Part shown: one piece after another, positions 1 through 8,400 of the stretch
Numbering within the stretch: position 1 is the first letter of the stretch
How the letters are laid out: every line of letters begins with the position of its first letter
NCBI RefSeq assembly: GCF_002843385.1
Contig: NZ_MVDE01000018.1
Span: 54,213 to 118,212, forward strand
Direction of reading: 5' to 3'
Length of the DNA stretch: 64,000 nucleotides
Source: Labilibaculum manganireducens
Lineage (GTDB): Bacteria; Bacteroidota; Bacteroidia; Bacteroidales; Marinifilaceae
Notes under the pieces: generated by a model
What the model saw: the letters and a program-made list of their open reading frames with translations, nothing else
Told to the model about the DNA's origin: nothing
The model's database searches: none
Made by a program: the position numbers and the translations under genes

Positions 1-3000
1 TATAATAACGATTGTTTTACAGCAAACATAATTACTTTAAATCAACCAGAGGCATTAAATGCAGATATCGAATTGTCAAATTACAATGGTTTTGAAATAA
101 AATGTAATGGACTAACCGATACTATTAAAGTAGAAGCCTTGGGTGGTATCTCTCCTTATACAATCCACTTAAAAGGGATGGTACCTGAGGAAGAACTTAC
201 TGAAATTGGTGATGAGCAGATTGAGGAGGAATTTACTGAAGTAAAAAATGGACAGGTAATTTTTAGCGATTTACCAGCAGGCGAATACCAAGTAAGTATT
301 ACTGATAAATTTAAGGCTTGTGAATATCTAAAGGATACGGTATTAACTGAACCAACAGCACTTAAATTTGATATTGAAACATCGCATTACGAAGGCGGGT
401 TCGAAATTAGGTGTTCCTATTTGAAAGATTCTGTGAGAATCACCCCATATGAAGGAATACCCATTACCAATTCATCAAAATATAAAATCGTACAATCGGA
501 TGAAGATGAAAATCATCAATTAGGAAATATTGTTGCTGGAGAAGATCTTGTATTTAAAAATTTAGAAGCAGGTATGTACACCTATATAGTTTCTGATGAT
601 AATGGGTGTTCTGTTAGCAATGTAGTAACGCTTGTAAAACCGGATTCTTTGCAAATTACAGGTATTGATTTTACAATGCCTACTTGTCATGAAAAGGATA
701 TGGGGGACATTTCGAAAAGAACAGACGGTGAAATAAAGGTTCAGGCAACAGGAGGTGTAAGTTATTCTGGAGGCTATTATGATTTTCTATTAAATAAGAT
801 GTCCCTTTCAGATGCAAAAGATCGGTTGGATTCAATTAGGGCGATTTCAAATACAACATTTATTCAACGGGAAACAGGAGAATACATTGTAGAAGTGACG
901 GATGCAAATGCTTGCAGAATAGTAAGAAGCAAGCTACAATTAAACCAAGCGGATTGGCTGCATATAGAAAACTTTAATTCTGTTATTCCGGAATGTTACG
1001 AAGCAAAAGATGGATTTTGGACGAGTGAAGTATTAGGTGGAACAAGTACCTCGGGAAACTACTCATTTATTATTTCTAAAGATGAGCAGGATTTTAGAAA
1101 TGGCACAACTGGTAAGGAATGGAATCAGGATGGGTTAGGCAAAGGCAAATACCTTCTCGAAATAACTGATGATTTAGGCTGTTACTACAAACAAGAGGAA
1201 GAATTGCTGCAGCCTGCCGAAATGGCCATCGATTTTGATGTAATGGGTGTGACCAATTTTGGCAGTAATGATGGAGCAGTTCAGGCGAGAGTTAGTGGTG
1301 GAAATGGAGACTATCGATACCAATGGTATCACAAAGGTGAAAAATACTCAAATGGCACGCTTAAAAAAATTGAAGAGCTTTATGCTGGAGAGTATACTGT
1401 TGAAATCTGGGATAAGAACAATTGTCCCTATGGTAATAATGAGTTTGGAGTTGCAAATGGTTTGAAGAAGACGGCTGGTGTAATGGAGCCAGGAGGTAAA
1501 TTATCTATTGTTGCCAATCCTGTTAAGACCAGTTATTTTGGTGCGGCAGATGGTGTATTGGAAGTTTCAGCTGTTGGTGGATGGCCTTATGCCGTTTGGC
1601 CGGGATATGAATTTTCTTTAAATCAGGGTACATGGGTAGTGACCAGTAAATTTGAAAATTTAAAAGCTGGATTGTACCAATTGCGGGTAAAAGATAGTAA
1701 AGGAGTAAAAGATTCAATAGAAGTGGTGATTGAAGAGCCTGACGAAATTTTGATGGAATTAGAGAAGAGCAACTGTCTTTGCTTTAACGATGAAAGTGGT
1801 AGCGTAAGGGTTAGTGCAACTGGAGGTACCGCACCTTATACCTATGCAATTAATTATGCGGTAGATTTTTCTAAATCGAATGAATTTGCGGATCTAAAAG
1901 CCGGGAATTACCGTGTTTTTGTAAAAGATAAGTTGGGTAATATTCAAAATCAATATATTGATGTTGATGAACCGGAAAACCTTAAGGTAGAATTGTCAGA
2001 TTTGACACATAGTACCTGTAACAGTAGTAATGGTTCTGTGAAGATAGAAATAACAGGTGGTACGCCTGAATATTATATCAATTGGGGTGATTTTTATCCG
2101 GCTAACCAATTACAACCAAATACTCTGGCAGCTGGTAATTATCAAATTGAAGTTACTGATGCCAACTCATGTGCAGCTTCACAATCATTTTCAATAGGAG
2201 AAGAGAGTGGCCCTGAAATTAGTTTGATAGACTTGAAAGAAGTGAGTTGTCATGAATCCACAGATGGGGAAATATCCATTGAGATAACAAATGGGACAGA
2301 GCCATATGATGCGATTTGGAAAGGCCTCGAAAGTTTAAATCCAAGAGAAATCAAACAATTGGGAAAAGGGAAGTATTCGCTTGTTGTTAATGATGCAAAC
2401 AATTGTTTTGCTGAGGCAGAATATGAAATTACGGGTCCTGAAGAATTGGAATTATATGTAAGCAGTTTACAATCTCCAAATTGTGTTGGAATTGATGATG
2501 GAAGTATTCTGTTGACTGCTGTTGGTGGAAGTCCTGACTATAACTATAATTTAAATGGTAAATCAAACAGTAACGGATGGTTTCCTAATTTAGGAGCTGG
2601 AGACTTACAAATAGAGGTTACTGATGCAAATGCCTGTAAAAAGGCTTTAGAGGCCGAATTGAGTGCGCCAGTACCTGTTTCAATACAATTACCAAATAAG
2701 TATGTATTGTGCAAAAATCAAACAGAAATAGTAAGTTCAGGAGTGAATGGTGTTTTAAGTGAGTGGTTTTTTGGAGAAAATCAATTTAGCACTAATAATG
2801 AGGTTGAACTTTCCGAAGAAGGGGATTATCGATTGGTTGTAACAACAGAAAAAGGATGTGAGGCAGAGCACGAATTTGCAATAACATTTCTTGATTATGA
2901 AGTAGTGGCTGATTTTATTATTCCTGTTGAGGCCATTGTTGGTGATACTATTGTTGCTGTTGATATTTCGTGGGAGCAACCCGATTCGGTAAAATGGCAT

Positions 3001-3450
3001 TTCCCAGACGGATTAGAAGTGGTGAAGAAAGAAGAGGCATCAATTTGGTTGAGAGTACTGAAAGCAGGAAACCACACAATTGGCATGTCCATTTTTAAAA
3101 ATGAATGCAGCGATTATATGGAAAAGCAAGTTAGGGTTGAAAGCAGCAGTACTAAACGGAAAGCAGGATTTATTCAGCCTGATCAAGTTTATATAACTGA
3201 GGCAAAATTATATCCTAATCCGAACAGGGGTGATTTACATTTAAAGCTTCTCTTGAGTAAAACAGCAGACGTGAGCTTGGAAATATATGATGTAGAAAGA
3301 GCTCTTAAAATAGATACAGATGAAGGCCATAATAATGCCGTTTACCAATTCGATTTCAATAATAGATCCATATTTAGGCCAAACAATGTGTATGCAGTTG
3401 TAATTATAGTTGGAAAAGAAAGACGAGTACTGAGATTCCTTGTGTACTAA
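1..3450 (+). CDS. SprB-repeat cell-surface adhesin with T9SS sorting domain (5' partial)
   Basis: The reading frame is open from the first base, so the start lies outside the window. About eleven repeats of roughly 80-90 residues are visible. Most end in a signature such as IEVTDANACK or LVVNDANNC followed by a Q/E-P-E-x-L linker, which is typical of SprB repeats in surface adhesins of gliding Bacteroidota. A PKD-like segment follows (about positions 2690-3150). The last ~80 residues, beginning at LYPNPNRGD, form a type A type IX secretion C-terminal domain, so the protein is expected to be exported by T9SS and anchored or released at the cell surface. A role in adhesion or gliding is inferred from the family. 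The gene ends at a terminator shared with the converging integrase gene. The repeat type and sorting domain are clear; the full length is unknown. Confidence 0.9.
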   Translation, partial: YNNDCFTANIITLNQPEALNADIELSNYNGFEIKCNGLTDTIKVEALGGISPYTIHLKGMVPEEELTEIGDEQIEEEFTEVKNGQVIFSDLPAGEYQVSITDKFKACEYLKDTVLTEPTALKFDIETSHYEGGFEIRCSYLKDSVRITPYEGIPITNSSKYKIVQSDEDENHQLGNIVAGEDLVFKNLEAGMYTYIVSDDNGCSVSNVVTLVKPDSLQITGIDFTMPTCHEKDMGDISKRTDGEIKVQATGGVSYSGGYYDFLLNKMSLSDAKDRLDSIRAISNTTFIQRETGEYIVEVTDANACRIVRSKLQLNQADWLHIENFNSVIPECYEAKDGFWTSEVLGGTSTSGNYSFIISKDEQDFRNGTTGKEWNQDGLGKGKYLLEITDDLGCYYKQEEELLQPAEMAIDFDVMGVTNFGSNDGAVQARVSGGNGDYRYQWYHKGEKYSNGTLKKIEELYAGEYTVEIWDKNNCPYGNNEFGVANGLKKTAGVMEPGGKLSIVANPVKTSYFGAADGVLEVSAVGGWPYAVWPGYEFSLNQGTWVVTSKFENLKAGLYQLRVKDSKGVKDSIEVVIEEPDEILMELEKSNCLCFNDESGSVRVSATGGTAPYTYAINYAVDFSKSNEFADLKAGNYRVFVKDKLGNIQNQYIDVDEPENLKVELSDLTHSTCNSSNGSVKIEITGGTPEYYINWGDFYPANQLQPNTLAAGNYQIEVTDANSCAASQSFSIGEESGPEISLIDLKEVSCHESTDGEISIEITNGTEPYDAIWKGLESLNPREIKQLGKGKYSLVVNDANNCFAEAEYEITGPEELELYVSSLQSPNCVGIDDGSILLTAVGGSPDYNYNLNGKSNSNGWFPNLGAGDLQIEVTDANACKKALEAELSAPVPVSIQLPNKYVLCKNQTEIVSSGVNGVLSEWFFGENQFSTNNEVELSEEGDYRLVVTTEKGCEAEHEFAITFLDYEVVADFIIPVEAIVGDTIVAVDISWEQPDSVKWHFPDGLEVVKKEEASIWLRVLKAGNHTIGMSIFKNECSDYMEKQVRVESSSTKRKAGFIQPDQVYITEAKLYPNPNRGDLHLKLLLSKTADVSLEIYDVERALKIDTDEGHNNAVYQFDFNNRSIFRPNNVYAVVIIVGKERRVLRFLVY

Positions 3451-3486
3451 AGTGATTTCAAAAGTTTTCTGATGATTTTAATTAAT

Positions 3487-3520
3487 AATCCCACTTTAAA
3501 TATTTATTTGAAGTGGGATT
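3487..3520. terminator. Bidirectional terminator between converging genes
   Basis: A perfect 10-bp inverted repeat (3487-3496 AATCCCACTT and 3511-3520 AAGTGGGATT) has a 14-nt loop. It is followed by TTCTTTT on the plus strand. It lies just after the adhesin stop codon and overlaps the end of the integrase gene, so it can serve both. Confidence 0.75.
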
Positions 3521-4745
3521 TTCTTTTGAAATGTTTATGTCTTTTTAGATCTGTAGTAAGCGTCTCCATCTCGTTTGATATCAACTTTTCGCTGGCTCTG
3601 GCATAGTTTTCCGTCATTCTGGTGTTCGTATGTCCCATCATGTTCGAAATAGCCTTACTATTGAGATTATTGCCCAAAGTAACAGTTGTTGCAAATGTAT
3701 GTCGAGCTGAATGTGTACTTAAGCTTTTATTGATGCCACATAGGTCTGCTATTTCCTTTAAATAGGCATTCATTTTTTGGTTGCTTGGCACGGGCAATAG
3801 CTTTTGCTGAATCTTACAAATAGGATCGTCTTTGTACTTGGCAAGAATGGCTTTGGGAATCTCAAAAATTGGAATTTCGAATTCTACTTTCGTTTTACGC
3901 CTTTTGCTTTTGATCCATTGATTACCATCTATGCCTTTTACAATGTGTTCTTGGCTAAGAGATTTTACATCTGAAAAGGCCAATTCTGTAAAACAACAAA
4001 ATAAATAGAGGTCTTTAATAATTTCAAGACGTTTGATATCGAAAGCTTTCACCATTAGATTATTCAACTCTTCATCATTCAGAAACTCTTTATCAACCTT
4101 TTCCATTTTGAACTTGATCTTTGCAAAAGGATCTGATCTCATCCATTCATTTGCCAGAGCCCAATTCGTTATTTTCTTAAAATTCTTAAGGTATTTAAAT
4201 GTGGTATTGGTAGAACATTTTCGTTCCGTTCTAAAGTAATGCTCAAAATCGGTAATAAATTGGTGGTTGATTTTATTCAGCGGTAAATCTTTTAAGTTGT
4301 ATTGCAGCTGAATGAAATCTTGAGTATGTTTCAGACAGGTTCTGTATCGCTCTACTGTACCTTCTGCCATATCTATCTCAATACGTTTTTCACACCTTTC
4401 ATTGTGTTTCTGAAAGATGCTTATAATGCTATGATCATCATTCTCCTGATTTAAGCTGGCTTTTACATTTTTACAAGTAAGCTCTTCTTGAATTTCAAGA
4501 TCATTAATGATTTTCAAGAGTTTTTCATCCATATATTGAACGTATCGATTGTTTTCCTTTGCCTTAAGAGAATTGCCTTTACATTTCCCTTTATTAGAAT
4601 CCCAGAACTTAGCATCAATACTTCTTTTAAGAGATATGTCTAATCTTTGACCGTCAATTGTAATTCTTACGAAGATTGGAGATTCTCCGTTTTTCAGTTT
4701 GGTAGTTTTTCTTGCAAAAAATAAAATTGAAGTTGTTTGTCTCAT
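3504..4745 (-). CDS. Tyrosine recombinase / site-specific integrase (Bacteroides mobile-element type)
   Basis: This 413-residue protein has the usual order for integrases of Bacteroidota conjugative elements and islands: an N-terminal arm-DNA-binding domain (about residues 1-90), a SAM-like core-binding domain (about 105-210) and a C-terminal catalytic domain. The HxxR box reads HSARHTFA, followed by a GH motif (MMGHTNT) and the tyrosine of ENYARAS. The region that normally carries the first catalytic arginine reads FTELAFSDV, with alanine where many relatives have arginine; loss of this residue is known in the CTnDOT integrase group. The gene is transcribed away from a tRNA-Ser-derived attachment-site remnant about 250 bp from its start, which is the usual arrangement of int next to att. 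The start ATG at 4745 is followed by a typical N-terminus. It probably catalyses integration and excision of a genomic island. Confidence 0.92.
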   Translation of the reverse strand: MRQTTSILFFARKTTKLKNGESPIFVRITIDGQRLDISLKRSIDAKFWDSNKGKCKGNSLKAKENNRYVQYMDEKLLKIINDLEIQEELTCKNVKASLNQENDDHSIISIFQKHNERCEKRIEIDMAEGTVERYRTCLKHTQDFIQLQYNLKDLPLNKINHQFITDFEHYFRTERKCSTNTTFKYLKNFKKITNWALANEWMRSDPFAKIKFKMEKVDKEFLNDEELNNLMVKAFDIKRLEIIKDLYLFCCFTELAFSDVKSLSQEHIVKGIDGNQWIKSKRRKTKVEFEIPIFEIPKAILAKYKDDPICKIQQKLLPVPSNQKMNAYLKEIADLCGINKSLSTHSARHTFATTVTLGNNLNSKAISNMMGHTNTRMTENYARASEKLISNEMETLTTDLKRHKHFKRKSHFK

Positions 4746-4779
4746 TTTTACTGGTTTTTAAATGTTTTAAAACGATTTT

Positions 4780-4787
4780 CAAAACTA
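4780..4787 (-). promoter_or_regulatory. Possible -7 promoter element for the integrase
   Basis: On the minus strand this reads TAGTTTTG, which fits the Bacteroidota TAnnTTTG -7 consensus and lies about 35 bp before the integrase start. The nearest TTTG that could act as -33 (4813-4816) is spaced about 25 bp away, longer than the usual 19-21, so support is weak. Confidence 0.3.
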
Positions 4788-4847
4788 GCAAACGAGTGAT
4801 TTTTCGATAGAGCAAAAGGGTGTATTGTAGTGTATTAGCACCTCTGT

Positions 4848-4884
4848 AAGGTGTAGCGTTTTTCAATATTCTAATCTACACCTT
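4848..4884. repeat. Inverted repeat in the int-att interval, possible integrase arm sites
   Basis: AAGGTGTAG at 4848-4856 is matched by CTACACCTT at 4876-4884 (9-bp arms, 19-bp spacer). Further GGTGT-like words occur nearby (about 4819, 4893 and 4911, both orientations). Clusters of short repeats between an integrase gene and its core site are commonly arm-type binding sites. This role is inferred from position. Confidence 0.4.
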
Positions 4885-4941
4885 TCAAAACACCATTATA
4901 ATGTACTTTTTGGTGCTTTATTGCGTCGGTGCTAAATGAAG

Positions 4942-4974
4942 AAAGCCTTGTAAACGTTAAGTTTACAAGACTTT
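4942..4974 (-). terminator. Terminator downstream of the tRNA-Ser 3' end remnant
   Basis: The arms 4942-4955 and 4961-4974 form a 14-bp stem with a 5-nt loop when read on the minus strand, using one G-T wobble; on the plus strand the same position is a C-A mismatch. It lies directly downstream (minus strand) of the tRNA-Ser 3' end fragment, so it is probably the original terminator of that tRNA gene. Confidence 0.6.
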
Positions 4975-4995
4975 TCTTTTTATTGCATTTCTGCA

Positions 4996-5012
4996 TGGCG
5001 GAGAGAGAGGGA
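4996..5012 (-). other. Attachment-site core: 3' end of a tRNA-Ser gene
   Basis: Read on the minus strand, these 17 bases end in CTCTCCGCCA and match the 3' acceptor arm and encoded CCA of a typical Bacteroidota tRNA-Ser. The match stops before the T-loop sequence (the expected ATTCGAA complement is absent after 5012), so only a fragment is present. A tRNA 3'-end fragment close to an integrase and followed by a tRNA-type terminator is the usual footprint of island integration. No intact copy of this tRNA was seen elsewhere in the window. Confidence 0.65.
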
Positions 5013-5514
5013 GTTTTTTGTTAGTGTATAAGTGGTTTATTTATTGTTATTTATAGTGCTACGGTTGCTTGTGTTCACCTGAGAGTTCACATTTAGTTAA
5101 TCTCAAAAGAAATTATATTATTTGATGTATTTTGTACATTTATCGATATAGAAAGCATACCTATAAATAAACGAGCCGGTTATGTGAATTAAGTAACAAT
5201 TGAATGACTAGTATGATTGGTAGTTTGTTTTAATTCAGTTAATTAAATTTTATCAGGAGTGATTTAGTAAAATGTTAGGTAAATAAATAGCCTGTGCCGA
5301 ATTTAAACAAAAGCAACTAAAAAATCTAAGTTTTATAAGATTAAAACTTATACATTCTGTATATGTCAGTTTTAACTACACTGTTCGTTAAATGGACGAA
5401 TACCCCAAGGGGTGTTTGAGGAACAAATTAAGAAATCATATTTCTCTATTTTAGAATGTGTTGGATAATGAGATGAACCAATATCAAGTATAAATGAGTC
5501 GATATAAATTACAT
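5013..5514. other. Intergenic region, no gene seen
   Basis: AT-rich stretch between the attachment-site remnant and the 3' end of the AraC-type regulator. No RNA gene, strong repeat or convincing open frame was found. Confidence 0.5.
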
Positions 5515-6582
5515 TTAGCTTTTAAATAAACTCATATACTCTGAGGGGGTTTTACCCGTAACTTCTTTAAAAGCCCTGTTAAATGCAGATTTACTATTAA
5601 ACCCGCTATCAAATGCCAAATACAGAAGTTTAATATTGTCAGAATTATCGTTCTTCATTAGTTCGATCATATGATTTACCCTGTACTCCTTAATAAAATT
5701 GAAAAAATTGGTTTTTAGGTGAAAATTAATTATTTCAGACAAATCCTGACGTTTTAAATTTAACTGCTCTGCAAGGCTATCTATTGACAAATTTCCATCT
5801 ATATAAGGTTTATTTTTCTCCATATAAGCTTTTAAGATGGGAACATACGAACCAAGTTTTTCATTTACTTCCTTTTTGGCAACCAACTTAGCAATCTGAG
5901 TGGGTGAAATAGTACTTTGCCAAATTCCCAATACCATAATTATTAATAAAGTAATAGTTTCATTAAACATATAAAAACGGCTTATTTTGATATAGATATC
6001 AACAACCATATTACTGCTAAAAATATTCCATCCTACGCCTACTAAATGAATAATAACATCATATGTAAGAATGCCAACCACCCAAACCAAACTGATCTTT
6101 GCTGATTCATATGAATAATAGTTTTTTAACTCCTTATGGTGTCTCTTTAATATATTAAATGAAAGTATTAGAAAAACAGCCATGAATACAGAAAATAATC
6201 TGTTAATTATTTGAAAATGAATATTAGGATTAACATACCCTGTAACAAAATCATACTTTGCAGCAACCATATAAATCAACAAAAGGCTGGAGGGCAAAAA
6301 GAACAGGATATCCTTTTGTTTAATTCGCTTCAGGTCTGATGTCATATATTTTAAATACAAGAAGAAAAAAATATATTTAGCTAAACTTATAGATGAGGAG
6401 ATATTCGAAAGCAACAAATTATTTAGATTTTCATTAAGAAGTTCTAAAGAATATTTAGTTATAAATGTTGCGAAAAATGAAAATAACATTCTGTTGCCTG
6501 CTTTGCTTATATCTTTTAATGTAAAAATAAAAACAGCACCTAAAGTTGAAATTACAACTCCGTATATATTGATTACATCCAT
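5515..6582 (-). CDS. Membrane-anchored AraC-family transcriptional regulator
   Basis: This 355-residue protein has an N-terminal half made of about six or seven hydrophobic segments (roughly residues 5-230) and a C-terminal AraC-type DNA-binding domain (about 255-355). The second helix-turn-helix carries the family pattern FDSGFNSKSAFNRAFKE followed by TGKTPSEY. Multi-pass AraC proteins of this kind are common in Bacteroidota; signal and targets are mostly unknown. It points away from the adjacent efflux operon (6988 onward), with a 405-bp divergent region between them, so it probably controls that operon. A second regulator of the same build lies on the other side (13349). The ATG at 6582 begins directly before the first hydrophobic segment. 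Confidence 0.85.
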   Translation of the reverse strand: MDVINIYGVVISTLGAVFIFTLKDISKAGNRMLFSFFATFITKYSLELLNENLNNLLLSNISSSISLAKYIFFFLYLKYMTSDLKRIKQKDILFFLPSSLLLIYMVAAKYDFVTGYVNPNIHFQIINRLFSVFMAVFLILSFNILKRHHKELKNYYSYESAKISLVWVVGILTYDVIIHLVGVGWNIFSSNMVVDIYIKISRFYMFNETITLLIIMVLGIWQSTISPTQIAKLVAKKEVNEKLGSYVPILKAYMEKNKPYIDGNLSIDSLAEQLNLKRQDLSEIINFHLKTNFFNFIKEYRVNHMIELMKNDNSDNIKLLYLAFDSGFNSKSAFNRAFKEVTGKTPSEYMSLFKS

Positions 6583-6636
6583 TATTATATTTTTATAAAA
6601 ATTACTCTTACTTATCTAATTGCAGCAATAACAATA

Positions 6637-6665
6637 CAAATTTATAATTCGAGTAAAAACAGCCA
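6637..6665 (-). promoter_or_regulatory. Possible promoter of the AraC-type regulator
   Basis: On the minus strand a TAAATTTG element (6637-6644) fits the Bacteroidota -7 consensus TAnnTTTG, and TTG at 6663-6665 lies 18 bp upstream as a possible -33. The implied leader is about 50 nt. This is a pattern match only. Confidence 0.4.
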
Positions 6666-6987
6666 ATTTTATTTCAGACACCCAGAACATGGCGGTTATC
6701 TAATTAATCATTTTTTCACAGCTAAATCATTCTTTACTCTCTATTTGCTAATTGAGAAGATTACATTTTTTCATCCATACATAGTATCGGTATAGGATAG
6801 AAGTTGTTCTAAATAAAAAACACTGTCTCCAATATGCTTCTCTCATACAGCGTCTTATGGGTGCCACTTTAAAAACAGGACGTCTATATTCTAAATAAAA
6901 TTGAGATGGTACTACAATAACTGACATTATCTATAAAATTGCCGATGTCATTTCAACAAACTGTAGTATCAAATAAAATATAATGAT
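6666..6987. other. Divergent regulatory region between AraC regulator and efflux operon
   Basis: AT-rich non-coding region that must contain the promoter of the TolC/RND operon. No clear -33/-7 pair or large palindrome was identified on the plus strand. Confidence 0.45.
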
Positions 6988-8352
6988 ATGTTATTAAAAA
7001 GAATTATCCTAATCAATTTATTGTCGTTCATTTTTTCTGTCGGCTTAATGGCACAAGAAACACACAAAATGAATTTACAGCAAATGTTAGATTTTGCCAG
7101 GCAAAACAACTATCAGTTAAAAGAAGCCAATCTTAATAAATTAAAAGGAGAACAAAAGATAAAAGAAGTTCGAGGAAACGGATTGCCTCAGATAAAATCT
7201 GAAATAGATTATAAGAATTATTTAAAATTGCCAACAACTATTGTTCCTGGATCCCTGATGGGAGGAGGTGAAGATATGGCATTGTCATTTGGGCTAAAAC
7301 ACAACATGGACGCTTCGATACAGTTATCTCAGCTTCTTTTTTCCTTGAAATACATCAACGCTTTAAAAACGGTAAAACGGGCATCGGAAATAAGAGGTCT
7401 GGAGGTGGAGAAAGCTCAGGTTGAAATGGTTCATTTGCTTTTAAAGGAGTATTACAATTTAATGGCTATCTACAAAAATTTAGAGATTATTGAAAGCAAT
7501 ATGCAATCTCTCAGCCAGATGAAAAAGAAAGTTAATGCCTTAGTTAAAGGAGGTCTTGCACTAAAAACAGACGCAGATAAAATTACAATCAATTACACAA
7601 ACCTGCAAGCCAACAAGGAACAAGTTACAGCCGCCATTAATGTACAGACGAATAATCTGAAATATATCATTGGTATGGAAGCGGATGAACAACTTGTAGT
7701 TGATACAACTAATTTCCAACTCCTTTTCGATGGTTCCCTTTTAACTCAAAGTTTTGCTGAGGGATTAGACTTTCAAAACCTCACTGAAATTAAACTGCTC
7801 GATAAATCATTGGAATTAAACAAGCTTCAAATAAAAACTGAACAGGCAGAAAAGTACCCAAATATTGCCTTGTATGGTAGTTATATGTTTCAAGGAATAA
7901 GAGACAAATTTAATTTTTTTGATGGCAGCAAGGACTGGTACAATATAAAGGTGATTGGTGTTAAAGCGACCATCCCAATATTCACAGGTTTTTCCAATAA
8001 CGCAAAAATCAGATCTGCCAAATACGACATGGAGGTGACACAAAACAAAAAGCTAAGTGTTATGACAGGTTTACAGCTTCAATATAGCAATGCACTGATG
8101 CAGTATAATTCCAATGTGAAGAATTGCCAAATACAATTGGATAACATTGAATTGGCGAAGGAAGTAAGGCATCAGGAGGATGTGAAATACAATGAAGGTA
8201 TTTCCACCTTAACAGATTTTTTAATATCTGAACAAGATTTACGTAACGCCGAAATTAATTATGTGCAAAATTTCATATCTATGAAACAGGCCGAAATAGA
8301 TCTCTTAAAATCAAAAGGACTGTTAATTAATTATTCAATATCGGGTAATTAA
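6988..8352 (+). CDS. TolC-family outer-membrane efflux protein
   Basis: This 454-residue protein has a signal peptide (about residues 1-23, ending SVGLMAQ) and the two long helical repeats of the OEP/TolC family (roughly 30-225 and 245-445). The C-terminal helix contains NEGISTLTDFLISEQDL, a typical family segment. It should form the trimeric outer-membrane channel of a tripartite efflux pump. It is the first gene of a three-gene plus-strand operon: the membrane-fusion protein starts 48 bp downstream and the RND permease follows. No truncation is seen; the length is normal for the family. Confidence 0.92.
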   Translation: MLLKRIILINLLSFIFSVGLMAQETHKMNLQQMLDFARQNNYQLKEANLNKLKGEQKIKEVRGNGLPQIKSEIDYKNYLKLPTTIVPGSLMGGGEDMALSFGLKHNMDASIQLSQLLFSLKYINALKTVKRASEIRGLEVEKAQVEMVHLLLKEYYNLMAIYKNLEIIESNMQSLSQMKKKVNALVKGGLALKTDADKITINYTNLQANKEQVTAAINVQTNNLKYIIGMEADEQLVVDTTNFQLLFDGSLLTQSFAEGLDFQNLTEIKLLDKSLELNKLQIKTEQAEKYPNIALYGSYMFQGIRDKFNFFDGSKDWYNIKVIGVKATIPIFTGFSNNAKIRSAKYDMEVTQNKKLSVMTGLQLQYSNALMQYNSNVKNCQIQLDNIELAKEVRHQEDVKYNEGISTLTDFLISEQDLRNAEINYVQNFISMKQAEIDLLKSKGLLINYSISGN

Positions 8353-8400
8353 ACCTTTTTACTATCTCTATAATTCATAAGACAAGCAAAAAATCATAAA

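Noticed and set aside
4996..5090. Intact tRNA-Ser gene
   Set aside because: Only the 17-bp 3' end is present; no T-arm, anticodon or D-arm sequence follows.
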